A stretch of DNA of 64,000 nucleotides from Hephaestia sp. MAHUQ-44 (GCF_023806085.1 NZ_JAMSLX010000010.1:61788-125787), one strand, 5' to 3'; positions 44,301 through 52,774 are shown, counted from the stretch's first letter. Translations and numbers: made by a program. Notes: a model not told the origin generated them from the sequence alone.

Positions 44301-44524
44301 TCGCGCTTCGCCTCGGCCTGGTTTTGCAGCGAGGCGCGATAGCCGGTGACGACGATCGCCTGATCGGGCGAATCGATCTGCGTCGGCGCCGCCTGGTCGG
44401 CGGCGTTCTGCGCTGCCGAGGCGTCGGGCGATGCCGCCGATTGCGCCATGGCCGGCCATGCCGTGGTGGCCAAAAGGAGCGCGGCAATCGCGCTGGCCCG
44501 GCGTACGTCCTTCGTCGTCCCCAT
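41396..44524 (-). CDS. TonB-dependent receptor, carbohydrate-type
   Basis: A 1,042-residue outer-membrane receptor. The signal peptide ends at AWPAMAQ. The TonB box region is IVVTGYRASLQNQAEAKREA. The plug wording DTIFAEDIGKFPDTNIAESVNRIPGVTISRE and the IRGLGTNFTRVLLNG phrase are typical of the large sphingomonad/caulobacter receptors for plant-derived oligosaccharides. The barrel closes with a terminal aromatic strand (VGIRGRF). ATG at 44524 is preceded by gagagga. Unlinked to enzymes on the same strand downstream; it ends in a terminator. Two XylR-like LacI boxes lie upstream, so control by a LacI regulator outside this window is likely. Confidence 0.93.
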   Translation of the reverse strand: MGTTKDVRRASAIAALLLATTAWPAMAQSAASPDASAAQNAADQAAPTQIDSPDQAIVVTGYRASLQNQAEAKREAIGFTDTIFAEDIGKFPDTNIAESVNRIPGVTISREVTGEGSNVAIRGLGTNFTRVLLNGAPVAIASVRFDAQSTNREVDLDLLPTELFTQLTVSKSPTASQLEGGAAGTVNLRSARPFDNPKTYVSYGLQGSKVSLADKWGYRGNIVASTTFGNFGILVGAAAVKSKFVVDGYETIGFTNPNLTAAQRAGSRNPTGGGNWTIPGTVPVNAGGGLTVGDTIDEAFLLAHNPGATIDQIDNGILPRLGRPRYEEGSRTRQNYIASLEWRPSDAFHFYVDGMYAKRTTDFNRSDIDWVVRNGATIPTNTTYDREDCSDGCVVTGGTYLNSQFFLEFRPYRDTVDFYGVNPGVDFIVNDWIKGDLQLNYTKSNFRRESPTVLVITPPSSGITVNYVNNGGIPEFNTNVDLNDPNNFGWAGGGRLNLNGEERKTETKGIRGSLLFGDAARFSVRVGGSYDDTMRRIMPFDNTNPWQNLVCGNDPSVTLTAPNTATTPCTGLDQPGATPPAGFPTYPGYGTNYTAGGAPITYGGSLVPTAAVPGFLRADKTGFITVDWDKFRKATNYDGFLADATEVSSGSSGANGGLIHEKVTGTFAEANAVIDLGENTLRLNGGVRYVRTEQIVGGRVSVPDARNTLPDGTSLPDGARYPNIITFPTTRSVYSNFLPSASLAFEFAGKAVARASVSRTMTRPDPNALLPGASFVQPSADVGTVGNNTLDPFISDNIDLGFEYYTGGEGVIAVAAFRKSITGFTVNGLRTVPFSFLAPYGITFDSLTAAQKDALRARAQGGDPNAVDIVIQQQVNAGGKLKVNGLEFQITQPLDFLTHYIGVRGFGVQGNLTIIDQKGEGEGAPAVALGVSPTTYVLTGYYEGNGLMGRLSYTFNEGSQGSGLNQNGIPDAAIFGNDYSQLDFSGSVDLGKIFGNDYLPSLTLNVINITKEAQSSYFQFPNATFNHYNPGRTVLVGIRGRF

Positions 44525-44590
44525 CAATCCTCTCCCTGAAAGTGTTCTCCGCCGGAATTTGCTTGGTGCCGCATCCCGGTTACGAATGTA

Positions 44591-44604
44591 TGGTAGCGCT
44601 ATCC
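44591..44604. promoter_or_regulatory. XylR-like LacI-family operator
   Basis: TGGTAGCGCTATCC contains the perfect palindrome TAGCGCTA and is close to the xylose-type box TGGTAGCGCTAACA known from Xanthomonas and relatives. It lies 67 bp upstream of the receptor start at 44524. The match is seen directly; the regulator is not in the window, because the only LacI gene here has its own, different motif. Confidence 0.6.
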
Positions 44605-44810
44605 TGACAGGCACGTCAATATGACGACCTGTCGATCATCAGGAATCATGCCGGGCGCCGAACCGCCTGCCTTCCTCCACAGCCCGACATGGTGGATTCG
44701 CGGAATATGGGAACATTATCCAGGCAAATCCCGGAGGATCATCCGCACGACAACGCCTTGGAACACCTCCGGAAAGGTGCGACGGAGCATCGATTACCGG
44801 CAACCCTTGT

Positions 44811-44824
44811 TGATAGCGTTACCT
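44811..44824. promoter_or_regulatory. Second, weaker XylR-like box
   Basis: TGATAGCGTTACCT matches the reverse complement of the xylose-type box (TGTTAGCGCTACCA) at 11 of 14 positions. It lies about 220 bp further upstream than the first box, which would allow loop formation. The rest of 44525-44892 shows no gene. Confidence 0.35.
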
Positions 44825-44892
44825 AAATGTCACATAGGACAGGTAAAGTCCGCCTTGTGCTCCGGCACGCCTGCACGGACCGCGCCCCAGTT

Positions 44893-45894
44893 TCAGGCCG
44901 CTGGATGATGCCCCCCGTGGAAGCCGCGCGTCCGGCTCCACGCGAGGAACAGTTCGGGCCAGATCCCCGCGGGCTTGCCGATCACGCCGCGCAACCCGAA
45001 ACCATGGCCGCCCTCGGTGAAGAGGTGGCATTCGACCGCGATGCCCTGCGCCCGCACCGCCGCGCGCAAATCGATCGTGTTGCCGACCGGGACGGTTGCA
45101 TCGTCCTCGGCATGGCACAGAAAAAACGGCGGCGCGTCGCTGGGCACATTCTCGGCGGGCGTATGCGCACTTTCGCGCGCGCGTGAGGCATCGGCGCCGA
45201 GCAGCAGCGCGCGCGACCCCGGATGCGCGAGCGGCGCGTGCATCGACTGGACCGGATAGATCGGCGCCGCGAGAAATGGCCGCGCCGACAGCCGGTCGCT
45301 GGCATCGACGGGATCATAAACGGCGCGCGCGAACCGCGTCGCGAGATCGGCGCAGACATGGCCGCCCGCGGAAAAACCCATCACCCCGACGCGCTCGGGA
45401 TCGACCGCATCGCGGCGCGCCCGCGCGCGGATCACCCGCATCGCCCGCTGCGCATCGGCGAGCGCGACATCGGGCCCCGCCTTCCAGCCATCGCCGGGCA
45501 AGCGATAGGTGAGAACATAGGCGCTGATCCCGCGCGCCGACAGCCAGCGGCCGAGTTCGTTGCCTTCCTTGTCGACCACCACGCGCTGATAGCCGCCGCC
45601 CGGCGCAATCAGCAGCGCCGCGCCATTGGGCCGAACCGCCCGAAAGATCGCCAGTCGCGGTCGCGCGACATGCTCGACGGCGCGATCCTGAAACGCGCGA
45701 TCCTTGCTGCGGTCGATAATCACCTCATGCGGCGGAACCGCAGGCATACCGGGCGCGGTTCCCGGCCACAGGTCGATCTCCTCGTCCGGCCCCGGCAGAT
45801 CGGCGATCGGCAGCGACGATTGGGCGTGCACCGTCCCGCCGATGGCGGGCGCGGCGAGGCCGGCAAGGACGAGCGTGCGGCGATCGAGCGTCAT
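44893..45894 (-). CDS. Alpha/beta hydrolase, acetylesterase/xylanase-associated type
   Basis: A 333-residue exported esterase. The signal is Tat-like (DRRTLVLAGLAAPAIGG). Catalytic features are the oxyanion segment LLIAPGGGYQRVVVDKEG, the nucleophile elbow VGVMGFSAGGHVC, the acid in CHAEDDATVP and the His in EGGHGFGLRG. This pattern is that of BD-FAE/Axe-like esterases that strip acetyl or other ester groups from plant polysaccharides. ATG at 45894 overlaps the GH43 stop (ATGA), so it is co-translated with it. It is the third gene of the receptor-GH43-esterase unit. The WPGTAPG phrase after the signal is also found in carbohydrate acetylesterases. Confidence 0.9.
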   Translation of the reverse strand: MTLDRRTLVLAGLAAPAIGGTVHAQSSLPIADLPGPDEEIDLWPGTAPGMPAVPPHEVIIDRSKDRAFQDRAVEHVARPRLAIFRAVRPNGAALLIAPGGGYQRVVVDKEGNELGRWLSARGISAYVLTYRLPGDGWKAGPDVALADAQRAMRVIRARARRDAVDPERVGVMGFSAGGHVCADLATRFARAVYDPVDASDRLSARPFLAAPIYPVQSMHAPLAHPGSRALLLGADASRARESAHTPAENVPSDAPPFFLCHAEDDATVPVGNTIDLRAAVRAQGIAVECHLFTEGGHGFGLRGVIGKPAGIWPELFLAWSRTRGFHGGHHPAA

Positions 45895-47507
45895 GGCAAC
45901 GCTTCGTAGCGGAAATCACGGAAGGTCGCGATGCCCTTGCCGGCTGCGTATAGCGCGGGGCGGAGCGACAGGAAATCGCCCGCGACATTGTGGTGATAGC
46001 CCGAGACCTCCATCTGCACCCCGAACCGCCGCCAGCTACGGCCGCCGTCGAGGCTGGTCTCGATCGTCACGATGTTGCGATCGTTGGTGATGCGGATGCG
46101 GATCGGCCCCGCGGCCGTCCCGGAAGGCCCCGCCCGCCGCCGCTGGCCATAACGGTGCATCACCAGTCCATCGCGATCGACACCGAGCCCCGCGTAGAGC
46201 CGCCGGCTGTAGAACAGCAACAGCCCCGCCTCGACGCCGCCGTCGAGCACCACCTCGACCGAGATCCGATAGCGCTGATCGCCCGCGATCAACGACACTG
46301 GCGAACAATCCGCAGGGCTGCTCCCCTTGCCCGCAAGCCGCAGCGCGCGATTGCCGAAGGTCACCCGCCGCTTCTCGTCGGGCGCGGGATCGTAGAACGC
46401 CCAGAGCGGCCCGAAACGGTCGTGCGAGAAATCGTCGCTGAGCGGCATCCCGTGCGGCACCACGGGGCCCGCGATCGGCTTCGCGAGTGCGTGCGACAGG
46501 TCGCCCCCGCCGAAGCGCGGCCAGCCGTCGTCGCTCCACGTCACCGGCGCGAGCAGCGTTTGGCGCCCGAGCGTCCAATAGCCGTTCTCATAGCCATGAT
46601 AGACCGTCCACCAGGCGCCACCCGGCCCCTCGAACACGGTGGCATGGCCGCGCGACCACCATTTCTCGGCGGCGCTTTCGGTCCGCACCAGCGGGTTGGC
46701 GGGATCATCCTCCCACGGCCCGTCGAGCGACCGCGCCCGCGCGGCGATCACCATATGCCCGGTCGGCGGCCCCGCCGTCCCGCCCACCGCGGTAATGAGG
46801 TAATAATAATCGCCGCGCTGCATGATCTTGGGGCCTTCGGGCGAGAAGCTCTCGACCACCCAATCCTCGGGATAATGCCACGGATCGTAGACATGCTCGA
46901 CCGGCCCCGCCGTCGCCAGCCCATCGGGGGTCAGCGGCACCCGGTCGCCGCCCGACAGGAACAGCCAGCGCCGCCCGTCGGCACCCACCGCATGGCCCGG
47001 ATCGATATGATCAGGCAGGTCGAGATCGACCGGCGCCGACCACGGCCCCTCGATCCGATCGGCATGAATGACGTAGATTGAGCGCCGCTCGGGCGTGCGC
47101 GCGGGGATATAGCAATAGAAACGGCCGTCATGCTTGATGAGTTCAGGCGCCCAGACCGAGCCGATCGGCACCGTCAGCGCCGCCGTCACCGGCCGCCAGT
47201 TCACCAGATCGCGGCTGTGCCAGATGACGATGCCGGGATAGGCATCGAAGGTTGAAAAGGTGATGTAATAATCATCGCCATCGCGCACGATGCTGGGATC
47301 GGGATGGTCGCCGGCGAACACCGGATTGAGGAAAGTACCGTTACCCAGATCGGCACGACGCTGCCCCTCGAAGCCCTTGCCCCAGCGCATGTCCTCATAA
47401 GGGTCGAGCGACGCGGACGCCGCCGGCCCTTGCGCTGCGACCCGCGGCGCGATCATCATCGCGCCCCCCGCCGTCACCAACCCCTTCAACGTGTCGCGTC
47501 GATTCAT
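45891..47507 (-). CDS. GH43-family glycoside hydrolase with C-terminal beta-sandwich
   Basis: A 538-residue exported enzyme. Tat-type signal NRRDTLKGLVTAGG. The five-bladed propeller shows the catalytic base region NPVFAGDHPDPSIVRDGDDYY, the pKa-modulating Asp region VDLDLPDHIDPGHAV and the acid region SPEGPKIMQRGDYYYLITA. After about residue 340 a concanavalin-like domain follows (PLSDDFSHDRFGPLWAFYDP), as in two-domain beta-xylosidase/arabinofuranosidase members. It would remove xylose, arabinose or galactose side chains. Start ATG at 47507 lies only 13 bp past an intrinsic terminator, so its expression may be lower than that of the upstream receptor gene. Confidence 0.92.
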   Translation of the reverse strand: MNRRDTLKGLVTAGGAMMIAPRVAAQGPAASASLDPYEDMRWGKGFEGQRRADLGNGTFLNPVFAGDHPDPSIVRDGDDYYITFSTFDAYPGIVIWHSRDLVNWRPVTAALTVPIGSVWAPELIKHDGRFYCYIPARTPERRSIYVIHADRIEGPWSAPVDLDLPDHIDPGHAVGADGRRWLFLSGGDRVPLTPDGLATAGPVEHVYDPWHYPEDWVVESFSPEGPKIMQRGDYYYLITAVGGTAGPPTGHMVIAARARSLDGPWEDDPANPLVRTESAAEKWWSRGHATVFEGPGGAWWTVYHGYENGYWTLGRQTLLAPVTWSDDGWPRFGGGDLSHALAKPIAGPVVPHGMPLSDDFSHDRFGPLWAFYDPAPDEKRRVTFGNRALRLAGKGSSPADCSPVSLIAGDQRYRISVEVVLDGGVEAGLLLFYSRRLYAGLGVDRDGLVMHRYGQRRRAGPSGTAAGPIRIRITNDRNIVTIETSLDGGRSWRRFGVQMEVSGYHHNVAGDFLSLRPALYAAGKGIATFRDFRYEALP

Positions 47508-47519
47508 CGTTGAGCCTCA

Positions 47520-47555
47520 TAAAAATGCGGCGCGCCTTGGTGCAAGACGCGCCGC
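47520..47555 (-). terminator. Intercistronic terminator/attenuator between receptor and GH43 genes
   Basis: On the minus strand the stem GCGGCGCG (47555-47548) pairs with CGCGCCGC (47534-47527). An inner CTT/AAG pairing extends it, and the stretch ATTTTTA follows. It sits after the receptor stop (47585) and just before the GH43 start (47507). It would let most transcripts end after the receptor. Confidence 0.75.
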
Positions 47556-47584
47556 CAGTGGGAGGAAGGTAAAACCGTGGCCGA

Positions 47585-50482
47585 TCACAGACTGAACCGG
47601 GCTCCAATCAGGATCGTGCGGCCGAAATGGTTGTTCTCGTAATTGCGCTGGGCATCCACATCGGTCCACCGCTGGCGGTAATCGTCGGTCAAATTGACGC
47701 CCTGCAACGACAGTTCGAGCTGCGGGGTGATCTTGTAGCGAAGCGACGCATCGACGTTCACCGCATCATTATAGCCCTCGAAGACGTTCCCCGTAGCGCT
47801 GTTCGCATCGATGAACCCCTCACGATAGCTGACCGACCCGCGCGCCGAGAATTTGCCGTCCTCATAATAGAGCGTGCCGTTGAACGCCCGCTTCGACACC
47901 CCGAACAGCGTCGTCGACCGGGGTTCAGAAACCAGCGCTCCACCGGGAACTTTCGCCGGCCCCGACACATTGTAATCGGCGCTCGACCGGATGAAGGTCG
48001 CGTTGCCGATGAAGCCGAAATTCGACAGGATGCCCGGCAGGAAGGTGAACGGCGCCTGGACCCCGATCTCGACACCTTCGAGCGTTGCGCCTTCCCCGTT
48101 GATCATCGACTTGATCGTCCACTCGCGACCCTCGGGGTCCTGCGCAGCGGGCGAACTCGGCGTGATGATCGACGTCGGCAGCCCGGTCGAGGCGAACGTG
48201 CCGCTGCGTGTATCGGCAACCGGGAAGCTCTCGATTTCCTTGCGGAACACCGCAACCGAGAACACCGATTCGGGCGCAAAATACCATTCGACGCCGATAT
48301 CGAAATTGGTCGCGCGATACGGCTTCAGATTCGGATTGCCGAAGCTGATATTGTAGTTGAACCCGTCGATCGAGCCGCCCGGCGTCAAATTGCCCAGGCT
48401 CGGGCGTGTCATCACCTTGGCGATCGCACCGCGCAGGATGATGTTGTGGGCCGGGAACAGCGAGACGTTCATCGCCGGCAGCCAATCGTCATAGGTCCGC
48501 GACACCGACACCTCGGTCCCGCTGCTCAACCCGCGTGAACGCTGCGCGGTATGGGCGTAGCGCATGCCGGCGTTCGCCGCGTAATCGAGCCCGAACAGAT
48601 CGCCCTTGATGTCGACCTGCATATAGCCGCCGGTCACCTTCTCGACGACGCCGCGCGTATTGCCCGCGTCGATCGCCAGCGCCCGATCGTACAGCTTGGT
48701 GAAGGCGGTTCCCGCCTCCAGATTGGGGATGAGCCAGGTTTCGGTGGTGCCCGAAGGCTGGCCGGCCTTACCCAGCGTGAAGCTCTCGGCAAGCGCGTCG
48801 GTCGCCTGGAAACCGTAGACGGCGTCGGGGCCGTTATAGCTCGAGGGCGTGCACGTGATCGTACCGAGAACGCTGTCCGGGCCGCCCTTGCTGGGACATA
48901 CCACCGTATCGCGCGTGAAACCCTCGATATCGTATTTGAAGCGACGGTACATCGCGCCCGTCTTGAGCGTGAAGCCTTCCGCCACGTCCCATTCGGTGCG
49001 CAACTGCGCCGTCTGGAAGGTGTTGACCACGCTCGACGGGCGATCGCGGATTTCGGCGAGCTGGAAATTGGCCGGATCGCTGACGCTGGTGCCGAACGTC
49101 AGGCGCGGGCTCCACATATCCGAATAATCGTATTGGTAGCCGGTAGCATCACGATCGTCGAAGATAAGCGTGGTTTCGACCGGGATCGTCGCGTCGGATT
49201 TGGAGAACCCGCCCACCGCGGTGAACCGGAAACTGTCGGTGAGATCCTGATCCCAGGTCGCGCCGACCTGATAGAATTCGGTCTGCGATTTGCGCAGATA
49301 ATGTTCGGTACGCACCCAGGCATTGTCGAACGTGCCCGAAATCAGGTTGTTATTGCCGTCGATCGTATAATCGACCACGTCGATCGTTTTTTCGTTCGAC
49401 CGAAACAGAACCTCGCCCCATTTCTCTTCGCGGGTTTCCTTGAACTTCGAATAAAGCGCGTCGAGCGACACCTTGGTCGCGTCGGTCGGCGCCCATTGGA
49501 CGCTGCCGGTCACACCCAGCCGTTCGCGCGCGTGGCGCACCTCGCCATAGCGCGGGATACGCGGATGGAAGGCCAGCGCGACCTCGTCGCAACCCGCACT
49601 CGACACATATTTGCCATCGCCACCGTAGCAGGGCGTGCCCTTGACCGACTTGAACGGCGCCTGCGCCCAGCGGACCGAATTGTTGCCCAGTTCGAGCGTG
49701 TCGGTATCCTGATAGGCTGCTGAAATCGCGACGCCGAGCGTGCCGTCGGGCGACTTCCACCCGAGCAGCCCGGCAAGCCGCGGGCCGAGATCCTTGCTGA
49801 GCGTGTTGTACGAGCCCTGCGCCGACCCGACGAAGGTCAGCCCTTCCTTGCCCGCGAGCGGATTGCCGGTGTTGAGATCGACCACCGCGCCGAGCGAGCC
49901 TTCATCGAGCGACGCTTCGGCGGTCTTGTGGACCACGATCGAACTGAACAATTCGGAGGCGAAGACGTTGAAATCGAACGCACGGTCGCGGTTCGAACTC
50001 GCACCATCGGTCGATGTCGCCACCGTTTCGAGGCCGTTCACGCGGACGCGCGTGAATTGCGCCCCCAGACCCCGCACCGTGATCGCGCGGCCTTCGCCGC
50101 CGTCGCGCTGGATCGAGATGCCGGGAATGCGCTGGAGCGATTCGGCCAGATTCTGATCGGGGAATTTGGCGATGTCTTCCGCGACGATCGCATCCACCGC
50201 CGACACCGATTCGCGCTTGAGGCTGAGCGCCTGTTGCAGCGAACTGCGGAAACCCGTGACGACGATGTCGCGCGCGTCCTCGTCCTCGGCGCCGACCGTA
50301 TCCTGCACGGGCGCCGCTTGCGGTGCAGCCGCCATCGCCGCGCTCGCGACAACCGCCGCGGCATCGGTGACCGGCGGCGTCGCGCCATCTTCGGCAAATG
50401 CCGGCGCGGCCAGCCCCAACGTCAGGGCAATCGCGGAACTTCCTGCAAAAACCCGGCGAATCGCGATACGCTTGTCCTTCAT
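47585..50482 (-). CDS. TonB-dependent receptor of the uronate regulon
   Basis: A receptor of about 965 residues. Signal peptide ending at AAPAFAE, then TonB-box region IVVTGFRSSLQQALSLKRES. Plug wording: DAIVAEDIAKFPDQNLAESLQRIPGISIQRDGGEGRAITVRGLG. Last strand: FGRTILIGARFSL. This subtype is linked to oligosaccharide uptake in sphingomonads. The ATGATG start region follows ggggagagg; the second ATG (50482) has better spacing. An operator TGACACCGGTAGCC lies 42 bp upstream, shared with the kdu genes, so the ligand is probably a pectin-type or other uronate-rich oligosaccharide. It heads a unit with GH43 and an esterase. Confidence 0.93.
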   Translation of the reverse strand: MKDKRIAIRRVFAGSSAIALTLGLAAPAFAEDGATPPVTDAAAVVASAAMAAAPQAAPVQDTVGAEDEDARDIVVTGFRSSLQQALSLKRESVSAVDAIVAEDIAKFPDQNLAESLQRIPGISIQRDGGEGRAITVRGLGAQFTRVRVNGLETVATSTDGASSNRDRAFDFNVFASELFSSIVVHKTAEASLDEGSLGAVVDLNTGNPLAGKEGLTFVGSAQGSYNTLSKDLGPRLAGLLGWKSPDGTLGVAISAAYQDTDTLELGNNSVRWAQAPFKSVKGTPCYGGDGKYVSSAGCDEVALAFHPRIPRYGEVRHARERLGVTGSVQWAPTDATKVSLDALYSKFKETREEKWGEVLFRSNEKTIDVVDYTIDGNNNLISGTFDNAWVRTEHYLRKSQTEFYQVGATWDQDLTDSFRFTAVGGFSKSDATIPVETTLIFDDRDATGYQYDYSDMWSPRLTFGTSVSDPANFQLAEIRDRPSSVVNTFQTAQLRTEWDVAEGFTLKTGAMYRRFKYDIEGFTRDTVVCPSKGGPDSVLGTITCTPSSYNGPDAVYGFQATDALAESFTLGKAGQPSGTTETWLIPNLEAGTAFTKLYDRALAIDAGNTRGVVEKVTGGYMQVDIKGDLFGLDYAANAGMRYAHTAQRSRGLSSGTEVSVSRTYDDWLPAMNVSLFPAHNIILRGAIAKVMTRPSLGNLTPGGSIDGFNYNISFGNPNLKPYRATNFDIGVEWYFAPESVFSVAVFRKEIESFPVADTRSGTFASTGLPTSIITPSSPAAQDPEGREWTIKSMINGEGATLEGVEIGVQAPFTFLPGILSNFGFIGNATFIRSSADYNVSGPAKVPGGALVSEPRSTTLFGVSKRAFNGTLYYEDGKFSARGSVSYREGFIDANSATGNVFEGYNDAVNVDASLRYKITPQLELSLQGVNLTDDYRQRWTDVDAQRNYENNHFGRTILIGARFSL

Positions 50483-50523
50483 CATCCTCTCCCCTTTCGG
50501 TCGCATCGCGCGACTCACTTTAT

Positions 50524-50537
50524 TGACACCGGTAGCC
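50524..50537. promoter_or_regulatory. LacI-type operator, copy 1
   Basis: TGACACCGGTAGCC, 42 bp upstream of the receptor start at 50482. It is one of four copies of TGACACCGGTNNCC in the window, all next to promoters of uronate-pathway units. Confidence 0.75.
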
Positions 50538-50679
50538 TCGCGCGCGTCGGCCGCGAGCATCCGGCCCTGAAAAACCGACAAATCAGGAGATGGCGAAGCG
50601 CCTTGCGAGCGCGCTTTGGTGCCAACATCGCCATTCTCCCCCGCATCACGTTAGTGACGACCCGTTCCTGATTGTTTAA

Positions 50680-50693
50680 GGTAACCGGTGTCA
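50680..50693. promoter_or_regulatory. LacI-type operator, copy 2
   Basis: GGTAACCGGTGTCA (reverse complement TGACACCGGTTACC), 57 bp upstream of the cupin gene at 50750 and divergent to copy 1. The two sites flank a shared 140-bp promoter region. Confidence 0.75.
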
Positions 50694-50749
50694 GAAAGTT
50701 GGACGGAAACCCCTGGTCTGTCAATAGGCCCTGATCTGGAGGACGAAAC

Positions 50750-51199
50750 ATGCTTCGATCGATCGCTATAAATCGCCGTTTTCCGCTGTTTTTTGCCGCG
50801 GTCGGGGCCGCATCGCTCTCCTGCGCCGGCGTCGCACAGCACAACGCCCCGCGCATGGTGGTGGTCGACGAACAGGACAGCGTCCGTGATGAGCCGCCGC
50901 CGCACGGTGCGATCGGGATGAGCACGGCCTATCGCATCTCCGACGGCATCGAGGGCCGGACGATGGAATTCCGCAAGCGCGTGCTCCATCCCGGCGCGGC
51001 GATCGGCGAACACCGTATCGCGCATGACGAAGTCTATTACGTGCTCGACGGCGAGGGCGAGGTCGTCTCCGATGGCGAGCGCCGGGCGTTGCGTCCCGGC
51101 TCGGCGGCCTATCTGTTCGACGGCGCTGTCGTCGGCATCGCGCAGAAGGGCGCGGCGCCCCTCACGCTCATCATTGCGTATCCGATCCCGACCGATTGA
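50750..51199 (+). CDS. Exported cupin-domain protein
   Basis: A 149-residue protein with a Sec signal (PLFFAAVGAASLSCAGVAQ; the SCAG could be read as a weak lipobox). One cupin barrel follows, with metal-ligand pattern GEHRIAHDEVYYVLDGEGE (H-x4-H-x-E) and the second motif GSAAYLFDGAVVGI. Size and regulon resemble KdgF, the cupin that opens unsaturated uronates to the linear keto form, but KdgF is cytoplasmic and this one appears exported. It is expressed from its own operator-bearing promoter and ends 9 bp from the convergent esterase gene. KdgF-like activity is inference from context. Confidence 0.8.
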   Translation: MLRSIAINRRFPLFFAAVGAASLSCAGVAQHNAPRMVVVDEQDSVRDEPPPHGAIGMSTAYRISDGIEGRTMEFRKRVLHPGAAIGEHRIAHDEVYYVLDGEGEVVSDGERRALRPGSAAYLFDGAVVGIAQKGAAPLTLIIAYPIPTD

Positions 51200-51208
51200 G
51201 CTGGCGGC

Positions 51209-52774
51209 TCAGGTTCCGGGCTGGATATAGGGCACGCGGGCGAACAACTCGCGCTGCCACCGGCGCGGATCGTTCTCGATCCGGCTCTCGACATCGACGA
51301 TCAACGTCGCGCGGCGCTCGAGATCGTATCGCGGCCACGCGATACCGCCCGCAACGTTGGGATCTCCCGTCGCCGCAAATGCGACGAAGGCGTCCTGAAG
51401 CGTCTTCGAGGCCGCCCGCGCACCGGCGCCGGTTCCGGTGAGCGATCCGTGCCCATCGAGCGTTCCGAAGACCAGCGGAATATCCATCCCATGGGGGGCG
51501 CCGTGGTCGGGGTGCGTGGGCGAAGCGAAATCGACCTGATAGACCCACGCGGGCGCCCCGGCGCGGGCCCGCGCCTCGGCCTCTATCACCTGCCCGCGCC
51601 AGCTTCGGCCGGCGGTCGTCGCCCCCCAGAACACGTCGTGCGGGGTCCAGCTCGGAAAGTGCGCGCGATATTGCGAGATCACCCATTCGGGCAGAATATC
51701 CACCCGGAGTTCAGGCGCGATGCGCTCGGCAATATTGTCCCAGTTGAGCCCTGCCACTTTGGCGCTGCCGGGGCTGACGAAGGCGCGCGTCTCGTCATGC
51801 GTGTTGCCGAGCATCATCGGCATCGCGGTCGATTGCGGGTTGGCATCGGGCCAGAAGGGGTGGCGCGTCAGCCATTTCATGTCGAGCACCGGCCCGAAAT
51901 AGATCGTGCCGCCAAGGATCGGATCGGTCGCGTCGCCGGCAGCAACCAGCGTCTCGGTCGACGCCGTCAGCAATGGCGACAGATCGTCGCCGCGCACCCC
52001 CAGCCGATCGAGATAGGCGCGCGTGCGCGCAGACGCATTGAGCGGGCCCGATGCCGTGACTTGCTGGCCGCTCATCGTCGCCGCGCGGTGAAACAGGCCC
52101 TTCGCAGCGGGCATTCCCATCATCGTAGCGATCTTGGCGCCCCCGCCCGAGGTGCCGAACGTCATCACGCGATCGGGATCGCCGCCGAACGCCGCGATAT
52201 TGTCGCGCACCCATTGGAGCGCGAGGATCAGGTCGAGCTGGCCGTTGTTCCCGCTATCGGCGAAGCGCGGATCGAGCCGCGCGAGATAGAGATAGCCGAA
52301 CGCGTTGAGCCGGTGGTTGACGGTAACAACTACGCAATCGCCCCGCGCCGCCAGATGATAGCCGTCGTTGAGCGGATCGGTGACGCTGCCGTTCGAATAG
52401 GCGCCGCCGTGGATATAGAGCACCACCGGCAGACGCGCACGCCGATCGGCCTGGGGCGTCCAGATGTTGAGGAACAGGCAATCCTCGGACTGCGGGCCGT
52501 ATTGATCCCCCAATTGCGGGCACACGGGGCCGAAGGCTTTCGCCGCAATGGGATCGCGCGTCGGCGCCACCGCCACCGGCGCCAGAAACCGCTCGGCGCG
52601 GCCGTAACGGATGCCGCGAAAGCGCAGCACGCCGCGATCGCGATCGCCCTCGAACCGTCCCGCCGGCGCCGTGACCGACACGGATTGCGCCGCCGCCCGG
52701 GCGACGCCCGGTGCCAGCACCAGCGGGGCCATGCCGGCGGCCGCGACGATCGCGCGGCGTCCGATCCCGCTCAT
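51209..52774 (-). CDS. Type-B carboxylesterase, exported, in the kdu operon
   Basis: A 521-residue carboxylesterase-family enzyme with a Tat-like signal (GIGRRAIVAAAGMAPLVLA). Features: SEDCLFLNIWTP, VVLYIHGGAYSNGS, nucleophile in VMTFGTSGGGAK, acid in NTHDETRAF and His in APHGMDIPLVFG. ATG at 52774 overlaps the kduD stop (ATGA); a GTG/ATG at 52786 lies inside kduD and is not favoured. In a uronate operon it probably removes methyl, acetyl or feruloyl esters from the imported oligosaccharide. It is only distantly like the esterase at 6962 and lacks the GESAG elbow. Confidence 0.9.
   Translation of the reverse strand: MSGIGRRAIVAAAGMAPLVLAPGVARAAAQSVSVTAPAGRFEGDRDRGVLRFRGIRYGRAERFLAPVAVAPTRDPIAAKAFGPVCPQLGDQYGPQSEDCLFLNIWTPQADRRARLPVVLYIHGGAYSNGSVTDPLNDGYHLAARGDCVVVTVNHRLNAFGYLYLARLDPRFADSGNNGQLDLILALQWVRDNIAAFGGDPDRVMTFGTSGGGAKIATMMGMPAAKGLFHRAATMSGQQVTASGPLNASARTRAYLDRLGVRGDDLSPLLTASTETLVAAGDATDPILGGTIYFGPVLDMKWLTRHPFWPDANPQSTAMPMMLGNTHDETRAFVSPGSAKVAGLNWDNIAERIAPELRVDILPEWVISQYRAHFPSWTPHDVFWGATTAGRSWRGQVIEAEARARAGAPAWVYQVDFASPTHPDHGAPHGMDIPLVFGTLDGHGSLTGTGAGARAASKTLQDAFVAFAATGDPNVAGGIAWPRYDLERRATLIVDVESRIENDPRRWQRELFARVPYIQPGT

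Noticed and set aside
44621..44908. A 95-codon plus-strand frame upstream of the TonB receptor
   Set aside because: It covers the operator region and the 3' end of the esterase gene, has no Shine-Dalgarno and shows no similarity.
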